Shown here: piece by piece, positions 1 through 6,526 of the stretch
Numbering within the stretch: the stretch's first letter is position 1
How the letters are laid out: every line of letters begins with the position of its first letter
NCBI GenBank assembly: GCA_004293295.1
Contig: RDYC01000280.1
Location: forward strand, 1 to 8,524
Reading direction: 5' to 3'
From: Bacteroidota bacterium
Lineage (GTDB): Bacteria > Bacteroidota > Bacteroidia > UKL13-3
DNA: 8,524 nt
Notes under the pieces: model-generated
The model's input: the letters and a program-made list of their open reading frames with translations, nothing else
Told to the model about the DNA's origin: nothing
The model's database searches: none
Made by a program: the position numbers and the translations under genes

Positions 1-1188
1 AGGTGTGAGTTCTATTTTCTTTTTGGCTATAAAATAGTCGGGGTATCCGTTGCGCAAGATACTGCATAACTTTTTAGATTTTGCCAAATGTGTTAAAAAC
101 AAGGCTATACCAATTAAGGCATCTCTTCCGTAATGACTTTCAGGGTAGATAATACCTCCATTTCCTTCACCACCGATTACGGCATTTGTTTCTTTCATTT
201 TGGCCACCACATTTACTTCGCCAACTGCGCTTGCACTATACAATCCGTTATGCTTTTCTGTAATATCCCTAAGTGCCCGTGTTGAAGATAAATTTGACAC
301 TGTGTTTCTTTTTTGGCCTAAACGCTCCAATGTTTCATCGCTAACATTGCGTAACACATAATCAGCCACAGCAACCAAAGTATATTCTTCACCAAACATG
401 CTTCCATCTTCATTAACTAAAGCCAACCTGTCAACATCCGGATCTACAACTATGCCTAAATCCGCTTTATTTCTTTTTACTTGGTTGGCTATTTCATGCA
501 AATTTTCCGGAAGCGGTTCAGGATTGTGCGGAAATTTACCATCCGGGGTGCAATAAATCTCAATCACATCATCAACACCTAACGCCTTCAATAACATAGG
601 TACTGCAATCCCACCCGTTGAGTTAACGGCATCCACTACAATTTTAAATTTTCTGGCTTTAATTGCTTCAATGTCTACCAACTCCAAAGCCAATATTTTG
701 TCAATGTGTTTTTTTATCGCATTGCGTCTTTCTGTAACAGTTCCAATTTTTTCAACCGTGGCAAACTCAATATCTCCTTTATCACCAAGTGATAATACCA
801 ACTTACCTACTTCATCATTGATAAATTCGCCACTTGCATTTAACAGTTTAAGGGCATTCCATTGTTTAGGGTTATGGCTTGCTGTAAGAATAATTCCCCC
901 GTCTGCACTTTCGTCCTTAACCATTAGCTCTACTGTTGGGGTGGTGCTCAATCCCAAATCTACCACATCAATACCTAAACCAATTAGGGTGCCTGTTACT
1001 AAACGATTAACCATATCACCACTGATACGGGCGTCTCTTCCAACAACGATTTTTGCTTTATCCTTACCTTGTTTAATGATTGTACCGAATGCTGCTGTAT
1101 ACTTAACAATATCCATTGGGGTTAGTGCATCGCCAGATTTACCGCCAATGGTTCCTCTAATACCTGAAATTGATTTAATTAAAGTCAC
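1..1188 (-). CDS. glmM: Phosphoglucosamine mutase (GlmM-type phosphohexomutase), 3' end cut by window edge
   Basis: Cytoplasmic alpha-D-phosphohexomutase, most likely converting glucosamine-6-phosphate to glucosamine-1-phosphate for UDP-GlcNAc and cell-wall synthesis. My reverse-strand translation is open for 396 codons to the window edge. It begins MTLIKSISGIRGTIGG, the usual start of Bacteroidota members, which supports the GTG at 1186-1188. The catalytic phosphoserine motif TASHNP has Ser104. The metal-binding loop DPDVDR is at 249-254. The sugar-binding loop GGEGNGG is at 339-345, followed by YGRDA near 353-357. The family is about 450-465 residues, so only the C-terminal phosphate-binding domain lies outside. 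An A-rich stretch precedes the start and no Shine-Dalgarno is visible. The gene is divergent from the methyltransferase operon. The exact substrate (GlcN against Man or Glc) is inferred from lineage resemblance; a phosphomannomutase/phosphoglucomutase role is the alternative. Confidence 0.92.
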   Translation of the reverse strand, partial: MTLIKSISGIRGTIGGKSGDALTPMDIVKYTAAFGTIIKQGKDKAKIVVGRDARISGDMVNRLVTGTLIGLGIDVVDLGLSTTPTVELMVKDESADGGIILTASHNPKQWNALKLLNASGEFINDEVGKLVLSLGDKGDIEFATVEKIGTVTERRNAIKKHIDKILALELVDIEAIKARKFKIVVDAVNSTGGIAVPMLLKALGVDDVIEIYCTPDGKFPHNPEPLPENLHEIANQVKRNKADLGIVVDPDVDRLALVNEDGSMFGEEYTLVAVADYVLRNVSDETLERLGQKRNTVSNLSSTRALRDITEKHNGLYSASAVGEVNVVAKMKETNAVIGGEGNGGIIYPESHYGRDALIGIALFLTHLAKSKKLCSILRNGYPDYFIAKKKIELTP

Positions 1189-1210
1189 TATATTTTTTTT
1201 TAAAGAATCG

Positions 1211-1241
1211 CAAAAATATCATTTGAGACTAAGCTTACCAA
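1211..1241 (-). promoter_or_regulatory. Bacteroidota-type promoter of glmM
   Basis: On the reverse strand, TATTTTTG (1218-1211) matches the TAnnTTTG -7 consensus of Bacteroidota sigma factors exactly. A TTG (1241-1239) lies 20 bp upstream, in the usual -33 position. Transcription would begin near 1204-1207, giving a leader of roughly 16-19 nt before the GTG start. This is pattern matching only. Confidence 0.6.
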
Positions 1242-1287
1242 GTTAGTTTTATAATACGTTGATAACGTTAGCACTTAGTGTTGTGTA

Positions 1288-1319
1288 TTGGTGGTTATGC
1301 CTAAAATAACCTAAACTTG
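1288..1319 (+). promoter_or_regulatory. Probable promoter of the methyltransferase-PAP2-ZIP operon, very close to the start codon
   Basis: TTG at 1288-1290 and TAAACTTG at 1312-1319 (one mismatch to TAnnTTTG) are 21 bp apart, the expected Bacteroidota -33/-7 spacing. The last G of the -7 box is only 7 nt before the ATG at 1327, so the transcript would start at or within a few bases of the start codon. No better box lies between glmM and this gene on the plus strand. Confidence 0.45.
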
Positions 1320-1326
1320 CAGCTTT

Positions 1327-2067
1327 ATGACACAAGAAAAGGAATGGTTTAGCGAGTGGTTTAACTCACCTTATTACCACATACTGTATAAAAGCAGGGA
1401 TGCTCGCGAAGCTGAGTACTTTTTGAGAAATTTGGTTAGGAGGCTTCATTTTAGTAAGCACCAACAGCTTATTGATTTGGCATGTGGTAAGGGAAGGCAC
1501 AGTATTTTTTTAAATAAGCTAGGGTTTGAAGTAACCGGGATTGATTTGGCTAAAGACAGCATAGCATTTGCTAAAACCGCTGAAAACGAGCGCTTGCACT
1601 TTGAAATACAAGATTTAAGAAACTTACCTTACCATGAACAGTTTGACGTTGCATTAAACCTTTTTACCAGTTTTGGTTATTTTGATTGCGATGACACCAA
1701 TCAATTGGTGATGAGGCAGATTTACCAAATACTAAAACAAGATGGGTTGGTTGTTATTGACTTTATGAATGTTGACAAGGTTTTATCGAACCTAGACTTG
1801 CACACAGAAAAAGAGGTGGACGGTATTGTTTTTCACATAACTAAAGAGGTTAAAAACGGATTGATTATTAAGCAAATTAGGTTTACCGATGCAGGCCAAA
1901 CCTACCATTTTAAAGAAGAAGTACAAATATTACACTTAAAGGATTTTGAACGCTTGTTTTCCTTAACGGGCTTTGATGTGGAATTTGTTTATGGCAATTA
2001 TAAGCTTGAACCTTTTAATGTTGACTCTAGCGACAGACTAATAGTTGTAGGCAAAAAGCATGTTTAA
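1327..2067 (+). CDS. Class I SAM-dependent methyltransferase
   Basis: Cytosolic 246-residue protein with a Rossmann-type SAM-binding core. Motif I reads LIDLACGKGRH (48-58), with the glycine loop after Asp50. The acidic residue at the end of strand 2 is Asp73 in VTGIDLA, and QDLRNLP (95-101) is the motif II region. The segment FDVALNLFTSFGYFD (106-120) matches the strand 4 and post-motif region of small-molecule methyltransferases. An N-terminal segment rich in aromatics (WFSEWFNSPYYHILY, 7-21) is common in Bacteroidota relatives and probably covers the active site. The C-terminal half (about 160-240) is a beta-rich extension that may confer specificity. The methyl acceptor cannot be read from sequence. 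It is first in an operon; its stop lies 8 bp inside the PAP2 gene. No protein-, DNA- or rRNA-methylating signature such as NPPY is present. Confidence 0.9.
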   Translation: MTQEKEWFSEWFNSPYYHILYKSRDAREAEYFLRNLVRRLHFSKHQQLIDLACGKGRHSIFLNKLGFEVTGIDLAKDSIAFAKTAENERLHFEIQDLRNLPYHEQFDVALNLFTSFGYFDCDDTNQLVMRQIYQILKQDGLVVIDFMNVDKVLSNLDLHTEKEVDGIVFHITKEVKNGLIIKQIRFTDAGQTYHFKEEVQILHLKDFERLFSLTGFDVEFVYGNYKLEPFNVDSSDRLIVVGKKHV

Positions 2068-2626
2068 CTTTATCACGGAATTTGATACCTCTTTGTTTCT
2101 TGCCATTAACAATGGCTGGCAACATCCGTTTCTTGATGCTGTTTGTCCTTGGCTTCGGGATGCGAAACATTGGATTCCTTTTTATGTGTTCTTACTTTAT
2201 CTTTCGTGGAGATATTATGGAAAACAAGTGTTATGGATAATGTTAGGAGTCGGCATTCTTGTTCTCATCAGCGATCAATTTAGTGCCAACTTAATTAAAA
2301 ATACTTTTGAGCGGTTGCGTCCTTGTAACGACCCTTTGTTAAAAAGTAAGGTTCATTTGTTGGTTAACTGTGGGCAGGGATATAGCTTTATGAGTGCGCA
2401 TGCCACAAACCACTTTGCTATTGCTGCCTATTTTGCTATGCTGTTTAAGAAACAGATACCGGGCTTTTGGCTGTTGCTGTTATTTTGGGCATCATGCATT
2501 TCAATTTCGCAAGTGTATGTGGGGGTGCACTATCCTTTGGATATTTTTGCCGGAGCTTTATGTGGAAGTGCGTTTGGTTATGTTGCGGCTCGTTTGGTAT
2601 TGCACAAAACAGATAAAAAATTATGA
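2060..2626 (+). CDS. PAP2-family membrane phosphatase (undecaprenyl/lipid phosphatase type)
   Basis: An integral membrane protein of 188 residues with about five hydrophobic segments (roughly 39-52, 56-74, 115-130, 135-152, 160-178). It belongs to the type 2 phosphatidic-acid phosphatase family, which removes phosphate from lipid (pyro)phosphates. Motif 1 (KX6RP) is intact at Lys80 to Arg87-Pro88. Motif 2, normally PSGH, is MSAH at 111-114 and keeps the acid/base His114. Motif 3, normally SRX5HX3D, is S150-Q151...H157...D161: the catalytic nucleophile His157 and Asp161 are present but the usual Arg is Gln. The start ATG at 2060 lies within the end of the methyltransferase gene, and its stop overlaps the ZIP start as ATGA, so the three genes are probably translationally coupled. 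Undecaprenyl diphosphate recycling is a plausible role, but the substrate is not determined by the sequence. Confidence 0.88.
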   Translation: MFNFITEFDTSLFLAINNGWQHPFLDAVCPWLRDAKHWIPFYVFLLYLSWRYYGKQVLWIMLGVGILVLISDQFSANLIKNTFERLRPCNDPLLKSKVHLLVNCGQGYSFMSAHATNHFAIAAYFAMLFKKQIPGFWLLLLFWASCISISQVYVGVHYPLDIFAGALCGSAFGYVAARLVLHKTDKKL

Positions 2627-3345
2627 GTTGGTGGTATTATATATTGCTTATTTTTTTCCCGCTAACGGGTGGAGTTATTGGTTATTATGCTAATGTTGAC
2701 AAGAAGGTTAATATCAAATTAATCCTGGCATTTGCGGGATCGTATTTGCTATCAGTAGTTTTATTTCATTTGATACCACACATTTACTCGGAAGCAAATG
2801 TAGTAACCGGAGCCCTATTGCTGGCAGGATTTTTCTTTCAAATTTTTCTTGAAAAATACTCTCGTGGCATTGAACACGGACATCTTCATTTGCATCAACA
2901 TAAAACAGGAAAATATATTCCTTATGAAATTTTGCTTAGCTTAAGCTTACATAGTTTTATTGAAGGTATGCCACTTGGAAGTGGCTTACTTGCGGCTAAC
3001 AATAGCGAGATTTCCTTTTTGTTTGGAATTGTTAGCCATGAAATGCCTGCTGCATTTGCCATGGTGAGTTTGTTAAAAGCAAGCCACGTAAAACAAAAAC
3101 GCCTTATTTGGTTTATTGTAATTTATTCAAGTATGAGTGCCATGGGAGCAGGTTTAAGCTCTCTTATAAAATATAGGGTAGACGAACACTTATTTGAATA
3201 TTTAATGGCTTTTGTTGTGGGTACTTTTCTGCACATTGCCACCACTATCTTGTTTGAAAACAGTGAAGAACACCGATTCAGTACAGCCAAAATTCTTGCC
3301 ATTATTGGAGGTACTCTTTTAGCGGCATTGGTAAGTTTTTATTAA
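2623..3345 (+). CDS. ZIP-family divalent metal transporter
   Basis: Inner-membrane protein of 240 residues with about seven to eight hydrophobic segments, typical of small bacterial ZIP permeases that move Zn2+, Fe2+ or other divalent cations into the cytoplasm. A His-rich loop, HGHLHLHQH (85-93), lies between TM3 and TM4. The TM4 metal site is SLHSFIEGMPLG (108-119) with His110 and Glu114, and the TM5 site is SHEMPAAFA (138-146) with His139 and Glu140, as expected for the binuclear centre. FHLIPH (48-53) near TM2 and GTFLHIATTILFE (200-212) near TM7 fit the family. It is third in the operon; the start overlaps the PAP2 stop by 4 bp. Transcription probably ends at the hairpin directly after the stop. 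No Zur- or Fur-like operator was recognised upstream. The metal cannot be assigned. Confidence 0.88.
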   Translation: MSWWYYILLIFFPLTGGVIGYYANVDKKVNIKLILAFAGSYLLSVVLFHLIPHIYSEANVVTGALLLAGFFFQIFLEKYSRGIEHGHLHLHQHKTGKYIPYEILLSLSLHSFIEGMPLGSGLLAANNSEISFLFGIVSHEMPAAFAMVSLLKASHVKQKRLIWFIVIYSSMSAMGAGLSSLIKYRVDEHLFEYLMAFVVGTFLHIATTILFENSEEHRFSTAKILAIIGGTLLAALVSFY

Positions 3346-3370
3346 AAAAAGGGCCTCTCGGCCCTTTTTT
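3344..3370. terminator. Bidirectional intrinsic terminator between convergent operons
   Basis: GGGCC (3351-3355), a TCTC loop (3356-3359) and GGCCC (3360-3364) form a 5-bp GC stem flanked by seven A on the left and six T on the right, so either strand gives a hairpin followed by a U tract. It starts inside the ZIP stop codon and lies 16 bp beyond the YceI stop, so it can end both transcripts. Confidence 0.85.
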
Positions 3371-3386
3371 ACAATCAATCTACGTA

Positions 3387-3932
3387 TTATTTCTTTGGTG
3401 TTAGGGTGGCATTTACCGTAACATTTATTTCTTCAGCAATTTTTGCCAATACCAATTTTGGAATTTCAATTTTATGATCGGCTACTTTTACCATAAAATC
3501 TGTTACTAACTGAATTGTACCATTTGCTATAATTACTTTACCTTTAATGGTTCTTGCTTGATCAACACCGTGTACGGTTAAGTTTCCTGTTACAGTTACT
3601 TCATGTGTCCCGTCTTTGGTGTAATCAATCTTCTCATTGATTTTACCTTTAAAAAAGCTTTTAGGAAATTTTTCACTTTCCATGTACTTCTCATTAAAGT
3701 GTTCTTGCATTAATTTATTGGGGAAATCAAATGATGTGTTCGCTACTTGAAAGACTACATCGCCTGTTTTGGTATTTAAAATAGCAACCCCATTAATGCT
3801 ATGGGCTTCAATATCTTCAACTGGCGTTTTACTAAAAAAATCAATTTTTGCTGAAGAAGTACTAAATAACTGTGCATTTGCATTCCAAGCTAGCAGTGCG
3901 AATGCCATGAAGGCTAAAATCTGTTTTTTCAT
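3387..3932 (-). CDS. YceI-family periplasmic protein
   Basis: Exported protein of 181 residues. It has a Sec signal peptide (Lys2-Lys3, hydrophobic core to about 18, AxA-like site NANA with cleavage before Gln21) and then one YceI-like domain. Family features are the segment around MQEHFNEKYMESEKFPKSFF (75-94) and LTVHGVDQ (118-125). YceI proteins are lipocalin-like beta-barrels that bind isoprenoid lipids such as polyprenyl chains or quinones. It is last in the leftward haem-protein cluster, 53 bp after the DUF5777 gene. No clear promoter lies in that gap, so I infer co-transcription. In this setting it could carry a quinone-like ligand for the cytochromes, but that is inference. The ATG at 3930-3932 is supported by the signal peptide. 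The shared terminator lies just downstream. Confidence 0.88.
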   Translation of the reverse strand: MKKQILAFMAFALLAWNANAQLFSTSSAKIDFFSKTPVEDIEAHSINGVAILNTKTGDVVFQVANTSFDFPNKLMQEHFNEKYMESEKFPKSFFKGKINEKIDYTKDGTHEVTVTGNLTVHGVDQARTIKGKVIIANGTIQLVTDFMVKVADHKIEIPKLVLAKIAEEINVTVNATLTPKK

Positions 3933-3985
3933 TATATATTTATTAAATTAATAGGTATGTACGTATAAAGCTTCCCTAGGGTTTA

Positions 3986-4906
3986 CTATTTTTCTAACGT
4001 GAACGTTCGTGATAGGTTAAACCCAAACCTTAATGATGCAAAATCTAACTTGGTCGTGTTTTGGGCTATAAACTGCTGTTCAATTAGTCCTCCTGCATTT
4101 GTAAAATGTAGTTGAAAAACATGCCCACCGGTTTCTATATCTAACCCAATTGCAAATGCATCATAATACAGTGCTTTATTTGATGTTGGTGATTGCTTTG
4201 GTTCGTTGCGGTTATTTAAGCGCGGAATATACTCCACATTAAAACGCACACTGCGGCTAAGTTTAATCGAAGCTCCTACTCCAACTGCATAAATATCGTT
4301 TGATTGTGCTTTTGTTTTTACTAGGTTATGGTGCACAAATGTTGGAGAAAGCATCAATGATATTTTGTCGTTGAACTTGCGTGTAATGATAAGCTGATGT
4401 ACAAAACTTAAGCGAGATGTAAACAGGTTTTTTCGTGTTTTGTCTGTCCATTCGGTGGTATTGATGGCCGTATTTGCAAAATAATCAACACTCAAAGGCA
4501 TGCTATTTTTACCTTTGCTTTGTTTTAATATTTTGTACTTGCCCATAAAATCATATGTTTTACCCACATTGCTTCTACCAACGCCCACCATCAGGTTATC
4601 TGTAACACCATATTCAAATCCTAAGCGCATCACAGCGCCATCAAGACCAAACATGTTGTATAAACCATATACATTATCCTTATTAATTTCCATTGGCTGA
4701 AATCGGTGCTGAATACGAAAGTCCAAGTGTTTTGCTTTCATGGTTTCGTTGGAGTGTAAATTTACCAGCCTGGTTGACTTAAATGTGGCATAAACAGGTG
4801 TTGGTTTTTCAGTTGACTCTCCATCCAACATGTTCATCAAATCGTCTTGTGCGGCAGCTACAAATGACTGTGCTGCTATGAACAAAAAAAGTATCAGTTT
4901 TTTCAT
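3986..4906 (-). CDS. DUF5777-type outer-membrane beta-barrel protein
   Basis: Exported 306-residue protein with a signal peptide (MKKLILFLFI core, probable cleavage after AAA at 17-19). The mature part has many alternating amphipathic strands, for example around LDFRIQHRF (61-69), GVTDNLMVGVGRS (100-112), YDFMGKYKIL (118-127) and a C-terminal strand near LRFGFNLSRTFTL. This pattern, and the order of a short acidic N-terminal stretch (QDDLMNMLDGE) before the barrel, resembles the uncharacterised DUF5777 beta-barrel family of Bacteroidota. I recognise this from the overall pattern and could not run a profile search. Function is unknown. The start is 6 bp after the stop of the small haem lipoprotein, so they are co-transcribed and possibly coupled. 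It may provide the outer-membrane partner for the haem lipoproteins upstream; this is inferred from gene order only. Confidence 0.8.
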   Translation of the reverse strand: MKKLILFLFIAAQSFVAAAQDDLMNMLDGESTEKPTPVYATFKSTRLVNLHSNETMKAKHLDFRIQHRFQPMEINKDNVYGLYNMFGLDGAVMRLGFEYGVTDNLMVGVGRSNVGKTYDFMGKYKILKQSKGKNSMPLSVDYFANTAINTTEWTDKTRKNLFTSRLSFVHQLIITRKFNDKISLMLSPTFVHHNLVKTKAQSNDIYAVGVGASIKLSRSVRFNVEYIPRLNNRNEPKQSPTSNKALYYDAFAIGLDIETGGHVFQLHFTNAGGLIEQQFIAQNTTKLDFASLRFGFNLSRTFTLEK

Positions 4907-4912
4907 AAGAAG

Positions 4913-5269
4913 TTATTGGGGGGTTCCAGCATTTATCCAAGCTGTTAGTTTATTAATTTCACAATCAGGCAGGGGTGCTGCAGCCGGCATAGTCTTTTCA
5001 TCAATTGCCCTCACCTTAATCCTGGTTTTTAAGGCAACCACACTTTGATAAGTGCTCAAATCAGGGTTAGATGCCCCCGCAGCATGACATCCGGGCGTTG
5101 CGCACCGGCTATCTATAATTGATTTGATATTTTTGTTATAGGTTTGGTTAGTGGTATCACAATTGGCCGAACCTGATGAGTTGGGATACAATTCCTCTTC
5201 ATTATCATAATAACATGCGCTTAAACAAGCTACTGCTGCAATTAATGCAATGGATAATATGCTCTTCAT
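4913..5269 (-). CDS. Small lipoprotein with one cytochrome-c-like domain (CX4CH motif)
   Basis: Protein of 118 residues with a lipoprotein signal peptide; the lipobox LSAC puts the lipidated Cys at 19. A single c-type haem motif of the long form, C56-ATPG-C61-H62, is followed by a probable axial Met94 (EKTMPAAAPLPDC) and a terminal helix with Trp111 (LTAWINAGTP). This is the layout of small class I-like cytochrome c domains found widely in Bacteroidota. Cys37 and Cys103 lie outside the haem motif and probably form a disulfide. The domain clearly resembles the second domain of the first gene in this cluster: both begin CDT, have the haem motif 18-19 residues later, and end with a Cys eight residues before Trp. 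It starts 5 bp after the preceding gene and ends 6 bp before the barrel gene. Haem attachment at CX4CH is not proven. Confidence 0.8.
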   Translation of the reverse strand: MKSILSIALIAAVACLSACYYDNEEELYPNSSGSANCDTTNQTYNKNIKSIIDSRCATPGCHAAGASNPDLSTYQSVVALKTRIKVRAIDEKTMPAAAPLPDCEINKLTAWINAGTPQ

Positions 5270-5274
5270 ATATG

Positions 5275-5745
5275 TTAAAATTCTATTTTAGTTTCTGTAA
5301 CACCATGACAACTGTTACAAGCACCTGTTGATGTTTTACTGTCCATGTCTTTTTTTACTTTGCCATCTTTATCTAACAAAACAGGATAAAAACCGCCTTT
5401 AAAATCTACTACTTTAGCGGTATAAAAATTTCCCTTAGCATCAATGGGTAGTTTGTATACAAATTCTCCTGTTCTACCGGGCCCTGTCCACAACTCTATT
5501 GAACCTTCACTAGCAGGTGTTGTTGCATTTGTGTTGTAAGCCGTTCCTGCAATATTCCACCAACCACCTTCAATAACTGCTTCGTCAAATTCGCCTCTGT
5601 TGTGACAAGTCATACAATTCTGGCCTGAATTATGGCTTTCAGAACTGTTTGCTTCGCTTTCTTTTCCATTCTTTTTCAACTCATCATAATGACTGCATGA
5701 AAGAACTAAAAGCGATAATATTATTAAACAGGCTGTTTGTTTCAT
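5275..5745 (-). CDS. Diheme c-type lipoprotein with a beta-sandwich-like insert
   Basis: Protein of 156 residues. I place the start at the ATG 5743-5745, 3 bp after the upstream stop; an in-frame TTG directly before it would add one residue and is less likely. The lipobox VLSC puts the lipidated Cys at 17, followed by a Ser/Glu/Asn-rich linker. Two CX2CH haem motifs, CMTCH (44-48) and CNSCH (143-147), sit at the two ends of the mature protein. Between them, about 62-125 (WWNIAGTAYN, SIELWTG, GNFYT, GGFYPVLL) looks like a carboxypeptidase-regulatory or transthyretin-like beta-sandwich. No Met clearly placed as axial ligand is visible, so bis-His or other ligation is possible. It is the second gene of the haem-protein cluster. 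The partner and redox role are unknown. Confidence 0.78.
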   Translation of the reverse strand: MKQTACLIILSLLVLSCSHYDELKKNGKESEANSSESHNSGQNCMTCHNRGEFDEAVIEGGWWNIAGTAYNTNATTPASEGSIELWTGPGRTGEFVYKLPIDAKGNFYTAKVVDFKGGFYPVLLDKDGKVKKDMDSKTSTGACNSCHGVTETKIEF

Positions 5746-5748
5746 CAA

Positions 5749-6450
5749 TTAATTGTTAAGATACCCTGCTGCGGCCCATTTTTTTATGATGGTGATTTTG
5801 CATGCTTCTAATTTATTGCCTCCCTTAGGCATTGGGCTACTGCCCGGCAAATGACTAATGCTGCTTAAAAGTTTACCGGTTTCTGTGTGCTGCCTAATGT
5901 TGTTGTAATCAGTTAATTTAACTCCACCTTGAGCGTTGTTATTGTTATGGCACCCAATGCATGCATTGGTAATAATTTTTTGTACGGTTACAAAGTTGAA
6001 CGTATTGGTGTCGCATTTTATAATGTTTGTATTGCGTGCACCTTGATTAATCCATTTGGCTACTAATTCAATTTGAGCTTGTGTTAAAGGGGGTGAAGGC
6101 GGACGAGGCATTATTTTCTTTTGGTCAGTTTCCACCAACACTTCATAAAGCTCGCTTTTAGCTGGATTAAAAGCTATAACTTTTGCGGTACTGATTACGT
6201 TATTGTAATTATCTAATACAACACCTTCAGCAGCACTTGCCGCATTATGGCAACCATCCATTGCGCAGTTGCCGGTAAGCAATGGTAATATTTCGGTTTG
6301 GAAACTCACGGAGTCATTGACAATGTTATTATTTCCATTTTGATTGTTTAATACGGGCTTAACCTCAGCTTGTGGATCATGTTTACAAGCTAAGAAACTC
6401 ATTGCCGATGCAGTAAGCATCCACAATGTTATTTTCGTTACCAACTTCAT
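5749..6450 (-). CDS. Lipoprotein with two tandem cytochrome-c-like domains
   Basis: Protein of 233 residues with a lipoprotein signal peptide (SFLAC, lipidated Cys22) and an Asn-rich linker at 35-46. Domain 1 (about 48-138) has a long-form haem motif C62-AMDG-C67-H68, probable axial Met114 in KIMPRPPSPP and a terminal AKWINQGA helix. Domain 2 (about 146-230) has a standard CIGCH (164-168), probable axial Met207 in SSPMPKGG and a terminal KKWAAAGY helix. It also carries Cys146 and Cys217, probably a disulfide, which domain 1 lacks. The Met-Pro-x-x-x motif and terminal Trp helix resemble small class I/planctomycete-type cytochrome c domains. It is first in the leftward cluster, with a good -7 box about 69 nt upstream. 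It would be anchored to a membrane and act in electron transfer; donor and acceptor are unknown. Confidence 0.82.
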   Translation of the reverse strand: MKLVTKITLWMLTASAMSFLACKHDPQAEVKPVLNNQNGNNNIVNDSVSFQTEILPLLTGNCAMDGCHNAASAAEGVVLDNYNNVISTAKVIAFNPAKSELYEVLVETDQKKIMPRPPSPPLTQAQIELVAKWINQGARNTNIIKCDTNTFNFVTVQKIITNACIGCHNNNNAQGGVKLTDYNNIRQHTETGKLLSSISHLPGSSPMPKGGNKLEACKITIIKKWAAAGYLNN

Positions 6451-6518
6451 TTAACAATAATAATGGCTTTTTTACTTTTTTAGTATGTGTATCATGTATT
6501 ATACCTAAAATACTTGTG

Positions 6519-6526
6519 CAAAAGTA
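6519..6526 (-). promoter_or_regulatory. -7 box of the haem-protein cluster
   Basis: On the reverse strand TACTTTTG is an exact match to the Bacteroidota TAnnTTTG -7 box. No TTG is found at the expected -33 distance, so the promoter may be weak or activator-dependent. The predicted transcript starts near 6512-6515 and has a leader of about 62-65 nt. The box overlaps one arm of the inverted repeat at 6521-6577. Confidence 0.45.

Noticed and set aside
671..1246. 191-codon plus-strand open frame
   Set aside because: It is wholly antisense to glmM, whose reverse-strand translation carries all expected catalytic motifs; the plus-strand product is a low-complexity Ser/Leu/Pro-rich sequence.
2394..2693. 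99-codon plus-strand frame across the PAP2/ZIP junction
   Set aside because: Out-of-frame shadow of two genes with intact family motifs; Cys/Leu/Trp-rich composition is typical of a wrong frame.
3974..3981. Palindrome CCCTAGGG between the barrel and YceI genes
   Set aside because: Only 8 bp, flanks do not extend the symmetry, and no U tract follows on either strand, so neither a terminator nor an operator can be supported.
5746..5748. TTG as start codon of the diheme lipoprotein
   Set aside because: The ATG directly after it gives a normal lipoprotein signal peptide and is the more common start codon; the TTG adds only one residue.
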